From: an uncultured Prevotellaceae bacterium
GTDB lineage: Bacteria; Bacteroidota; Bacteroidia; Bacteroidales; Bacteroidaceae
NCBI GenBank assembly: GCA_902792685.1
Contig: CADBAP010000001.1
Location: 1 to 63,319, forward strand
Reading direction: 5' to 3'
DNA length: 63,319 bases
The notes beneath the pieces are model-generated. The model saw nothing but the letters and a program-made list of their open reading frames with translations, had not been told where the DNA came from and made no database searches. Made by a program: the position numbers and the translations under genes. This document shows positions 54,616 to 61,791 of this stretch, in pieces (the first letter of the stretch is position 1; every line of letters begins with the position of its first letter).

Positions 54616-55926
54616 ATGACTTACGATATTTTTAACAGCAAGGCTCCGGCAATGCCCAAGCCTTCAAAAGGTACAGAATTTGTCAAATTACTCCTCTCAC
54701 AGGCCTCAAAAGACATGCGTGAACCGCTTGTTCCGATGGCAATTCCTGCTTTGTCGGCTCATTTAACGGATGTGCAGTTCATGTATTCGGACAACAAATA
54801 TTACGAATTGTGCGGTCAGATGGGGCATTTGATTGGTCCTTCTGGTATTGGAAAGGCACAGCTGACTCAATTAATCGAGGCTGTGATGCGTCCTTTCCGT
54901 GATCACGACGATATTGAGTACAAGAAAATCGCGGATTGGCAACGACAGGTAAAGACCAAGGGGGCCAACAAAGAGAAACCCGAAAGACCCGAGGTGGCGA
55001 TATGGTTCCCGCCTTCTGACACGACCAATGCTGCTTTCCTCCAGAATGCTATGGCGCTGGAAAAACAAGGTGGTCGTACGCAGTATCTCAATCTACCAGA
55101 AGTTGAAATGGCCGACAAGATGTGTGGAGGCCACAAGCAGGTGAGTCAGACCATCCGAAACATTTATGACTGCCAACGCGCAGGTGCTCTTCGTGCTACG
55201 GCCGATGGTGTTACTGGGAATCCTATCCTGAGAGTAAACATCACATTCAGCTCTACTCCTGAGGCTGCACGATTGTTTTACAAGAAGGATATGACGAATG
55301 GATTCTTCGGACGTATTCCCTTTGCTTACAAGAGTCGCGGCGAACGTATAGGCAAGATTCCGCGTCAGGGCAGTTACGATGATGACTTCCTGCGCAAGCT
55401 CGATGAATATATCATTCGGTTGGATAATTGCAGGGGCAAGTTTGTGGTATTGAAATTGAATAAGATTGCCGACCAGTTGGCAGAAGAAATGGCTCGGCTG
55501 GCCGACCTTGCCGATGACGACATGCTCTTTGAACTGTCGCACAGAAGCATCTTTGCCGCATGGAAGAAGGCTGCCGTACTCTGGATTTTGAACGACCAGA
55601 CCTACACACGATCCATAGGTGACTTCATGATATGGTTCTGCTATTATGACCTGTGGTCGAAAGTGCATGTGTTTGGCGATATGTTCAAAATCGACGATGC
55701 GCCAACAGATTCTACCCGGAAAAGCGGTCCTGCGAACATGCTTGACAGTCTTGAAACATCTTTCAACGAACAGCAGCTGGAGGCTTTACGTCTGCAGCGT
55801 GGCAAGAGTAAGGAAGGTACCAAGCATCTGCTCAACGTTTGGAGATATCGCGGCTTCGTCACCTATTCGAACCAGACGGGTCTCTACACCAAAACGGAAG
55901 ATTATCTGAAAAAAGTGAAAGGTTGA
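54616..55926 (+). CDS. DUF3987-family helicase-like protein of mobile elements
   Basis: A 436-residue P-loop protein with GPSGIGKAQLT (Walker A) near residue 75, an acidic strand at TQYLNLPEVEM as Walker B-like, and the sensor region VNITFSSTPEAARLF. This is the layout of DUF3987/VapE-associated superfamily 3-like proteins found beside primases in phages, satellites and integrated elements of Bacteroidetes. The C-terminal 50 residues are a probable winged helix (EQQLEALRLQRGKSKEGTKH). A strong AAGGAGG lies 43 bp upstream, too far to serve this ATG. It overlaps functionally with the primase 5 bp downstream. Confidence 0.82.
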   Translation: MTYDIFNSKAPAMPKPSKGTEFVKLLLSQASKDMREPLVPMAIPALSAHLTDVQFMYSDNKYYELCGQMGHLIGPSGIGKAQLTQLIEAVMRPFRDHDDIEYKKIADWQRQVKTKGANKEKPERPEVAIWFPPSDTTNAAFLQNAMALEKQGGRTQYLNLPEVEMADKMCGGHKQVSQTIRNIYDCQRAGALRATADGVTGNPILRVNITFSSTPEAARLFYKKDMTNGFFGRIPFAYKSRGERIGKIPRQGSYDDDFLRKLDEYIIRLDNCRGKFVVLKLNKIADQLAEEMARLADLADDDMLFELSHRSIFAAWKKAAVLWILNDQTYTRSIGDFMIWFCYYDLWSKVHVFGDMFKIDDAPTDSTRKSGPANMLDSLETSFNEQQLEALRLQRGKSKEGTKHLLNVWRYRGFVTYSNQTGLYTKTEDYLKKVKG

Positions 55927-55930
55927 AATA

Positions 55931-57022
55931 ATGGAACGATACGAACTGCAAAAGCTCCGCGACCTCCCCATAGAGGGGGTCGCAGAGCGACTTGGACTAC
56001 AAGTTACGCGACATAAATGTCTATGCCCCTTCCACGAAGACCACCACCCCAGCCTCTCGTTCTCACAGCGACGCAACACCTACCGCTGCTTCGTCTGCGG
56101 CGCTTCGGGCGGCACCATCGACCTGGTGATGAACCTCCTGCACAAGGACTTCCTTGACGCCTGCCGATGGCTGGCGGGGGAAGCCCACCCCTTTCCTCTC
56201 CCAATAGGAGGGGGACAAAGCCTCCAAGGAGGGTCAGGGATAAGCTACTCTAACTGCAATACTAACAACAAAACTCCCCTGCCTTTGGAAGGGGTTGGGG
56301 GTAGGCCCTTTGACACTAGTCGCTATGAGCGGTTCTTCGAACATCCTTTCTTGAACGAGCCTGCCCGCCGGTTCCTCTTCGACGAACGGCAGATTGATCC
56401 GAGGGTGGTGCGCTGGTGTCGGTTGAACTCATGGACCGACCGGAATGGTACCCCTTGGCTGCAGATACCTTACTACGACCGCGACGGCCGTTTGGTGGGC
56501 ATTCAGAACCGCAATCTAGGCCCCACCCCCATCCCCTCTCCTAAAGGAGATGGGAGCCTCACCCTTCAGGGGGAGGTTGGAGGGGGCGCTCCCCGCTTCC
56601 GCTTTCCACAAGGCTCTGAGTGCGGCATCTACAACCTGCCCGTGTTGAACCGCCTGAAGCCTGGCGACGAACTCTACATCGCCGAAGGCTGCTCCGACTG
56701 TTGGGCGCTGCTCTCAGCTGGACACAAGGCCATCGCCATCCCCTCTGCCACGCTGCTCAAAAAGAAGGATGTGGAACTCCTCTCAACCCTCAACGTCCAG
56801 GCAGGTATAAAAGCCTCCCCCTTGAGGGGGAGGTTGGAGGGGGCTTTCTCCTTCCACATGTACCCCGACCGCGACGAGCCTGGCGAACGCCTCTTCCTCC
56901 AGTTGCAGCAGTTCCTACCCAATCTCGTGCATCACCAGCTGCCACCCGACTGCAAGGACTTCAGCGAGTATTTTCTAAAACATCACCTTTTACCCTCCAA
57001 AACGTCACCTTTTGCACGGTAA
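55931..57022 (+). CDS. CHC2 zinc-finger/Toprim primase with palindromic elements in its reading frame
   Basis: A 363-residue DNA primase. N-terminal CHC2 zinc finger: CLCPFHEDHHPSLSF with YRCFVCGASGG. C-terminal Toprim-like domain: ELYIAEGCSDCWALLSAGH (catalytic Glu), IAIPSATL and MYPDRDEPG (DxD). Three segments encoded by G-rich palindromes interrupt the linkers: about residues 90-126, 197-221 and 297-309. Each keeps the frame and falls between conserved blocks, the third just before the DxD strand. The last 15 codons and stop lie in a 22-bp tandem array. The protein starts 5 bp after the DUF3987 gene. Function probably retained, as no key residue is missing. Confidence 0.85.
   Translation: MERYELQKLRDLPIEGVAERLGLQVTRHKCLCPFHEDHHPSLSFSQRRNTYRCFVCGASGGTIDLVMNLLHKDFLDACRWLAGEAHPFPLPIGGGQSLQGGSGISYSNCNTNNKTPLPLEGVGGRPFDTSRYERFFEHPFLNEPARRFLFDERQIDPRVVRWCRLNSWTDRNGTPWLQIPYYDRDGRLVGIQNRNLGPTPIPSPKGDGSLTLQGEVGGGAPRFRFPQGSECGIYNLPVLNRLKPGDELYIAEGCSDCWALLSAGHKAIAIPSATLLKKKDVELLSTLNVQAGIKASPLRGRLEGAFSFHMYPDRDEPGERLFLQLQQFLPNLVHHQLPPDCKDFSEYFLKHHLLPSKTSPFAR
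56196..56310 (+). repeat. G-rich palindromes inside the primase gene, first site
   Basis: TCTCCC-AATA-GGAGGGGG, GCCTCC-AA-GGAGGG, and CTCCCC-...-GGGGTTGGGGG, i.e. two or three adjoining REP-like units encoding a Gly/Pro-rich insert (about residues 90-126). Confidence 0.8.
56521..56594 (+). repeat. G-rich palindromes inside the primase gene, second site
   Basis: CCCCTCTCC-TAAA-GGAGATGGG and CACCCTTCAGGGGGAGG with TTGGAGGGGG tail; encodes the insert after QNRNLG. Confidence 0.82.
56812..56847 (+). repeat. G-rich palindrome inside the primase gene, third site
   Basis: GCCTCCCCC-TTGA-GGGGGAGG followed by TTGGAGGGGGC. About 36 bp, a multiple of three, inserted immediately before the FHMYPDRD codons. 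Confidence 0.85.
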
Positions 57023-57085
57023 AACGTCACCTTTTGCACGGTAAAACGCCACCTTTTGGAACGCAAAAGCATAGGTTTTGGAAAG
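56977..57085 (+). repeat. 22-bp tandem array spanning the primase stop codon
   Basis: Units start at 56977, 56999, 57021 and 57043, with a partial fifth at 57065. Units 2 and 3 are identical (AAAACGTCACC then TTTTGCACGGT); units 1 and 4 differ by a few bases. The primase stop TAA (57020-57022) straddles the boundary of units 2 and 3. Confidence 0.9.
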
Positions 57086-57322
57086 TACACAAAGGGGACA
57101 GTCACTTTTGTGTAAAGAGCCTCCCCCTGCCCCTCCTGAAGAGCCTCCCCCTACCCCTCCTGAAGGAGGGGGGGGTGGGAATTTAAGTGAAAAGTATTTG
57201 AAAAATTTGGTGGAAAGTTAAAAAACGTGTATATTTGCAAAATGAACTTGAGATGAGAATCCTGAAACCATGAAATGAGTAACTTATAATCATATTATTT
57301 ATTCACTTAAAACCATAACAAA
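57086..57322 (+). promoter_or_regulatory. Gap between primase and lipoprotein genes
   Basis: No gene. Holds a doubled REP-like element (57118-57180: two copies of AGCCTCCCCCT and CCCCTCCTGAAG, ending in a GGAGGGGGGGGTGGGA tail) and a promoter TTTG (57206-57209), 20 bp, TATATTTG (57230-57237) for the gene at 57323. Confidence 0.75.
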
Positions 57323-57883
57323 ATGAAGAACCTGAAATTGAAAAGCCTGATGCTGACTTTGTTGGCTATGGTGGCAGTAAGTATGATGTGCGTGTCGCTG
57401 ACCGCATGTGGTGACGATGATGATGATAAGGGCGGCAGCGATTGGCCTGCTAAATTCCGCCAGACCGTCATAGTCAATGGTGTAGAAAAAGCTATCGACG
57501 AAGTTAAACTTGAAAAGTTATCTGCTTATGATGTTGATTACTATAGCATTATAATTCATTCAGGTGAAGGGAAATTCCGAATAAGTATTCCGACGGCTTC
57601 TGTGGATAAAGTGCTCGACCTGACAAAGGATCAGCGTATCAGCCAAAAATCACCTGTTACAGCAAGCATCGCATCCACTTATGCTTACGGCGACGAAAGC
57701 TTTGCACAGGGCAGCACCATGCGAGTTTCTGTTTCCGGCAACACCGTGAAAATCGTCACAAAAGGCAAGGCCATCAAAGATGGTAATATATATAATATGG
57801 CAACTAATGAAATTAACCCTGGAAAAAGTTGTTCTAATACCTTCGACATCGAATATTCCGGAACTTACACCCCCGGCAAATGA
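57323..57883 (+). CDS. Lipoprotein with acidic anchor, unknown function
   Basis: A 186-residue lipoprotein: hydrophobic signal, lipobox SLTAC, then GDDDDDKGGS, the acidic lipoprotein export signal typical of surface lipoproteins in Bacteroidetes. The mature domain is beta-rich (RQTVIVNGVEKAIDEVKLEKL, FRISIPTA, TMRVSVSGNTVKIVTKG). No family recognised. It has its own promoter and a terminator, so it is an independent unit within the island. Confidence 0.78.
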   Translation: MKNLKLKSLMLTLLAMVAVSMMCVSLTACGDDDDDKGGSDWPAKFRQTVIVNGVEKAIDEVKLEKLSAYDVDYYSIIIHSGEGKFRISIPTASVDKVLDLTKDQRISQKSPVTASIASTYAYGDESFAQGSTMRVSVSGNTVKIVTKGKAIKDGNIYNMATNEINPGKSCSNTFDIEYSGTYTPGK

Positions 57884-57921
57884 AAAATAAGTGCAACAAG
57901 CACAACCTGTAAAATAACAAG

Positions 57922-57948
57922 GGCTGCCCAATGGGGTGGCCTTTTTTT
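57922..57948 (+). terminator. Intrinsic terminator after the lipoprotein gene
   Basis: GGCTGCCC pairs with GGGTGGCC (two wobble pairs) around AATG, followed by seven T. A REP-like palindrome follows at 57951-57991. Confidence 0.8.
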
Positions 57949-57950
57949 GG

Positions 57951-57991
57951 AGCCTCCCCCTACCCCCCTCCTAAAGGAGGGGGAATGGGAA
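57951..57991. repeat. REP-like palindrome
   Basis: AGCCTCCCCCT-ACCCCCCTCC-TAAA-GGAGGGGGAATGGGA: same family as the copy at 57118-57180. Confidence 0.82.
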
Positions 57992-58019
57992 TTTTTATTG
58001 AAACTTTTTGCTAAAAATG

Positions 58020-58051
58020 TTTGGAGGAATCAGATGTTTTTTGTACCTTTG
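58020..58051 (+). promoter_or_regulatory. Promoter of the HU-like gene
   Basis: TTTG (58020-58023), 20 bp, TACCTTTG (58044-58051). Confidence 0.75.
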
Positions 58052-58065
58052 TAGCGTAAGAAATA

Positions 58066-58120
58066 CAGGATAACAAGCGGGATATGGCGACCCGATGAAG
58101 TTCGCCACAGGATAACAAAA
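58066..58120 (+). promoter_or_regulatory. Leader of the HU-like gene with a 12-bp direct repeat
   Basis: ACAGGATAACAA occurs twice (from 58066 and from 58109) on either side of a GGCGA/TCGCC hairpin (58086-58106 region), all within the untranslated leader before the start at 58144. Candidate autoregulatory site. Confidence 0.5.
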
Positions 58121-58143
58121 CAATTTATAAACTTTTTGACATT

Positions 58144-58581
58144 ATGGTACGTTATACTTTGTATCAGGACAACAGAAAGAATTCCACTACGCGTGGGATG
58201 TGGTATGGTCGAGCCAAGATGACTGGCGAGACGGGGTTGAACACGCTGGCTCAGCGCATCCAGCGCAACTGTACGGTGAAGCGCTCTGACGTGATGGCCG
58301 TATTGACCGAGCTGGTCGAGGTGATGCAGGACGAGTTGCAGGCTGGCCACAAGGTGAAGCTCGAAGGCTTCGGCAGCTTCAAGATCGGTTTGAACACGAG
58401 TGGTGCCGAGACTCCCAAGGCGTTCACCCCGACCAAGAACGTGAAGGGTCTGCACGTGCTCTTCCAGCCAGAGGTGAAGAAGAGTGCCGACGGCACCCGC
58501 GTGAAGACCTTCCTCAGCGGTGTCCAGGTGGCTGAGTACGATGAGTACGACAAGCCGGACGAAGAGGAGCCAGAGCCGTAA
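58144..58581 (+). CDS. HU-like DNA-binding protein (HU-HIG type)
   Basis: A 145-residue member of the HU/IHF fold, longer than HU itself. The core shows TLAQRIQRNCTVKRSDVMAVL, HKVKLEGFGSFKIGL and the arm region; the N-terminus (MVRYTLYQDNRKNSTTRGMWYGRA) and an acidic tail (YDEYDKPDEEEPEP) are typical of the variants found next to DUF3987 and amidase genes in Bacteroidales islands. Likely binds DNA as a dimer and may act on the island's own DNA. Promoter and leader are described separately. Confidence 0.9.
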   Translation: MVRYTLYQDNRKNSTTRGMWYGRAKMTGETGLNTLAQRIQRNCTVKRSDVMAVLTELVEVMQDELQAGHKVKLEGFGSFKIGLNTSGAETPKAFTPTKNVKGLHVLFQPEVKKSADGTRVKTFLSGVQVAEYDEYDKPDEEEPEP

Positions 58582-58962
58582 GCTGACCGAACCCCCTAAG
58601 TTAGGGGGCAGGGGGTCTGAACAAGCTGCAGATTATTCACCCCCTTCCTCCTAATTTTCACACGGAAAGCACGGAGATTTGTCGTAAGACCCTCTGACCG
58701 AAGGGAAGAAAAGCACAGAGATTTGTCGCAGGCCCTCTGACCGAAGGGAAGAAAAAATTTCCGTGATATCTGTGATTTCTGTGTGACATAGTTCGAACAA
58801 GTTTGACTCTGTTCTCGTTTAATCGCGGTTTTTAAGCGTAAGCGATGTAAACCGTCCCGATGATCTAGAAATGAAAATAAACGGAGATTTTTTGGCGGTT
58901 TGAAATGAAATGCATAAATTTGTCAGGAACAATCCTTGTATCTCTCACGCGACAACCAATAA
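58582..58962. other. Gap after the HU-like gene: repeat-bearing, no gene
   Basis: Contains a REP-like palindrome CCCCCT-AAGTT-AGGGGG with CAGGGGGTC tail (58590-58616) and an imperfect tandem duplication of about 44 bp (58667-58710 and 58711-58753, ending in CTCTGACCGAAGGGAAGAA). The remaining 200 bp up to the convergent permease gene show nothing I can support as coding. Confidence 0.75.
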
Positions 58963-60183
58963 TCACTTCTTTTTATCCTTTTGCAGATTCCAGATGAGGA
59001 GGATTTTGCGGCGGATAGCCGTGAAGTTCAGGATGGCGACGAGGATGAAAAGGATGATGCCTACGAGGATGGTAGGACCGAAATCAGACACTTCGTACTT
59101 GGGATACAGGTCGCCGAAAAGGGGCAGATAGTATTGGCGCGAACAGGATGCCAACACGATGGAGGCCACTAATACGACGGAATTCAAACCTATCGCCAGC
59201 CAATGGTATGGACGTGCAACCTCGTTGGGAGAATAGCCCAACACCAAGAGGTTGTCGATTTTCTCGGTATGCTTCTGCAACAGCAAGAAGATGCTGAGCA
59301 ACAGCAGATAGAAGGCAAGGACGCTGATGATGAGTCCAATCACCATCACGATGACAGCAATGATCCGAACGAAGCTGACCGTTCGTGCCGCATCGGCATC
59401 GTCGGCTTCTGTCTCGTAGTTGTGGTCGTTGAGGTATTCCACAAAGCGGTCGTCGGTAATCGTGCCCAGCTGCACAACGAGACGCGACGGCGGCATCACG
59501 GTATCAGGCGACAACGAGCGGTTCATCTCGTCCATGAAGGTCTGAGGTACCAGGATGGTGTTCAGGCGTTTGGAGAAGGCCACTACCCTACCGTTGACCT
59601 GTCGGTTACCTTGCGAACCGTATAGCATCAGTCGTATCTTGATGAGTTTGATAAGGTCTTCCGAGATGGTTGGCATCCCTTTGCTGGCAGCAAAACCGAA
59701 GTTATAGAGGTTCAGGTAGTTACGCGGCAGGATGATGGGCACCACAGTGCTGCCCGACTGGTATTTCCAGCGCGACAAATCGACATCGATGAAGGCATCG
59801 GGTATCGCCTCCAGAAACATATCGGTGGAGAACTCCATGCCTAAGTCGTCGCTGCCGATGGTGGCATAGACGCCATAATGAGAAGGGGTAAAGGTGCCCA
59901 CATTCTTCACAAACGGCTGACGGCGCAGCTCGTCGATTTCCTGCTGCTGGAATACGGGTGCAGCACCCGACAGCGTTCGTGCCGTTCCCACATGCTTGGT
60001 GATGACAACCTGTCCGGGCTTGATGAAACTGTCGCTCTTGGTGAAGAGCGGAATCACATCGGTATAGAACTGTACGGCGACGAGCACAATGGTCATTCCG
60101 CACAGATTGGCAAGCAGGAACCCCAGCATCTGCCAGCGGTTCATCTGCTTGCCTAAGAGTTTATACAACAGTGTTTTTCTCAC
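58963..60183 (-). CDS. FtsX-like (MacB-type) permease
   Basis: A 406-residue inner-membrane protein with one N-terminal helix (MLGFLLANLCGMTIVLVAVQFY), a large periplasmic domain (about 45-275) and three C-terminal helices (about 285-320, 335-360, 370-395), the topology of FtsX/MacB/LolC-type permeases. It starts with GTG at 60183, which overlaps the stop of the DUF4836 gene (GTGA). The partner ATPase is presumably encoded elsewhere. Confidence 0.82.
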   Translation of the reverse strand: MRKTLLYKLLGKQMNRWQMLGFLLANLCGMTIVLVAVQFYTDVIPLFTKSDSFIKPGQVVITKHVGTARTLSGAAPVFQQQEIDELRRQPFVKNVGTFTPSHYGVYATIGSDDLGMEFSTDMFLEAIPDAFIDVDLSRWKYQSGSTVVPIILPRNYLNLYNFGFAASKGMPTISEDLIKLIKIRLMLYGSQGNRQVNGRVVAFSKRLNTILVPQTFMDEMNRSLSPDTVMPPSRLVVQLGTITDDRFVEYLNDHNYETEADDADAARTVSFVRIIAVIVMVIGLIISVLAFYLLLLSIFLLLQKHTEKIDNLLVLGYSPNEVARPYHWLAIGLNSVVLVASIVLASCSRQYYLPLFGDLYPKYEVSDFGPTILVGIILFILVAILNFTAIRRKILLIWNLQKDKKK

Positions 60184-61715
60184 TGTTCGGTTTCTTCTAC
60201 AACTTGATAGTCCAAATAGTTGAAGGCAAATTCAATGATGCTTTCGATAGGTGTATGTTCTTTGTCCTTCGTCTTTACTTCCAGCATCATTCGGCCGTCG
60301 CCCTCATAATACAACTCGGCCTTGTCGAAAATCTTCACTGCGGTGTCGATGGCAGCCTTGCCTTCGGAAGCAGGCAGCTTGTCGGAAATTTTCTTCAAGA
60401 AATCGAAGTTGAAATAGAGGTATAAGCCCTTGCCTTTCAGGTCGCCGGAAGCAAAGTGGTTGGCTGCTTCCTTGAACGGTACAGGCGTCTTGTCCATCAG
60501 GTAATAAGACACCTTATCCTTATAGCCGAAGTTCTGAACCAAATCGGTATCATAACCAAGTGGAAGCGTATATCCGCCAGCCGTTTGTTTCATCTCACCA
60601 TCATCCTGGTTCTGTGCCAGCATCTTCACCACCTTATCGCTGTTGGTTGTGAAATAGGCTGCAAGCTTCGGTATGCCATGCTCCATGTAGAAATCGCTGA
60701 TACCGAAAGCCAGACTTCCATCGATGGAGGTCAGAATCTCCTCGAATTCCTTCTGCTGAGCAGGATCCATTTCTTTCCACAAAGCACTTTCCTTCAACAT
60801 CTTGAGCAATCCCGGAATATCCATGTTGACAAACATGGCAAAACCGTCCTTTGACACATATTTCAGCAAGTCGTCGCTATACTTGCCCACCAGTTTATCG
60901 CTCTCGGCAATCTGTTTCTTCCAAGCATCAGAAGACGGCAACACCTCCATAGCCAGAGATGCCTCACCTTTCTCTGCCGACAGGTCAAACAGGTAGGAGA
61001 TGTCTTCATATTTCAAACCGTTGGGAAGCATTCCCTCAGCCCGTTTGAAATCTTTCAACTCAGCAATTGCCTTACCGTTGATAAACAGCTGTGCAATACC
61101 TTTCGAAGCACAAATCTTCTTGATGTGCTCGCTTTCGAGCATGGAGTTCTTGCCGTCAGACTCAAACTTCTTGGCCACCTCATTGACGAAATCGATCGCC
61201 TCCTGACCATAAGGACGCTTGCCGATATAGAAGTAGGACTTATCGAAAACAATCATGGTGCGGTCCTGCACGAAATAGCTGACATTGCCCGACTCCTTCA
61301 CCTGCGCGATATCTGATTCCTTAGCGAAAGCATTCAGCAGCTGGGTGAAATCATCCTTGTCGAGAATCTCACCGACAACACCCTCATAGCTATTGTTGTC
61401 TTTCTCGCCAGCGAAGACGAAAACGGGAGAACGGAGGTCGAGACCGGCCTTCGCGGGATCGTCGAGGATGGCTTCTGCCTTCTCGCGGGCTTCACGACTG
61501 AGGTCGGCTTCTTTCAAGGCTTCCGTCAGTTTCTGCTTTGTCTTGCTGTCATCGCCGAAACCGCTTTTCTCAGCCAGCTGTTCCACATCGATGCGCATGA
61601 CGACCGTTGCGTCCGCAGGAATCACCTTCACATACTTGGGTATCCTTGTACAGGAGGCAAGCAGCAATACAGCCAGCATCGCCCATAACGACAATTGTAT
61701 TGGTTTTATTTTCAT
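60180..61715 (-). CDS. DUF4836 family lipoprotein
   Basis: A 511-residue lipoprotein with lipobox LLASC at residues about 18-22 and the family start TRIPKYVKVIPADATVVMRID. The body is a repeated alpha/beta arrangement with many Lys/Asp pairs (for example FDKSYFYIGKRPYGQEAIDF and GIPKLAAYFTTNSDKVVKML, split). DUF4836 proteins are abundant Bacteroidetes envelope proteins of unknown role. It lies 76 bp downstream of rprY; the gap has a long hairpin. Coupled to the permease gene. Confidence 0.88.
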   Translation of the reverse strand: MKIKPIQLSLWAMLAVLLLASCTRIPKYVKVIPADATVVMRIDVEQLAEKSGFGDDSKTKQKLTEALKEADLSREAREKAEAILDDPAKAGLDLRSPVFVFAGEKDNNSYEGVVGEILDKDDFTQLLNAFAKESDIAQVKESGNVSYFVQDRTMIVFDKSYFYIGKRPYGQEAIDFVNEVAKKFESDGKNSMLESEHIKKICASKGIAQLFINGKAIAELKDFKRAEGMLPNGLKYEDISYLFDLSAEKGEASLAMEVLPSSDAWKKQIAESDKLVGKYSDDLLKYVSKDGFAMFVNMDIPGLLKMLKESALWKEMDPAQQKEFEEILTSIDGSLAFGISDFYMEHGIPKLAAYFTTNSDKVVKMLAQNQDDGEMKQTAGGYTLPLGYDTDLVQNFGYKDKVSYYLMDKTPVPFKEAANHFASGDLKGKGLYLYFNFDFLKKISDKLPASEGKAAIDTAVKIFDKAELYYEGDGRMMLEVKTKDKEHTPIESIIEFAFNYLDYQVVEETEQ

Positions 61716-61732
61716 AGTCTGTAGTGTTTTTT

Positions 61733-61768
61733 AAGAACCAAACATGCACGTCGGCATGCTTGGTTCTT
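61733..61768. promoter_or_regulatory. Long hairpin between rprY and the DUF4836 gene
   Basis: AAGAACCAA-A-CATGC (61733-61747) pairs with GCATG-C-TTGGTTCTT (61754-61768), 14 pairs with one mismatch. On the minus strand it is followed by an A run, so it is not a normal intrinsic terminator in the direction of transcription. Confidence 0.7.
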
Positions 61769-61791
61769 GGGGAGTTTAGTGATCGCGTTTA

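Noticed and set aside
56977..57085. CRISPR array
   Set aside because: The 22-bp units are contiguous, without spacers, and no cas gene is present.
56620..57186. Alternative +1 frame of 188 residues over the primase 3' end
   Set aside because: The stretch is open because of repeats (G-rich palindromes, 22-bp array); the primase motifs are in the other frame.
58782..58800. Possible tRNA T-loop (GTTCGAAC)
   Set aside because: No acceptor stem, anticodon arm or CCA-proximal pairing could be found around it; the same holds for TTCGAA at 54430.
61733..61768. Intrinsic terminator after rprY
   Set aside because: In the direction of transcription the stem is followed by A, not T.
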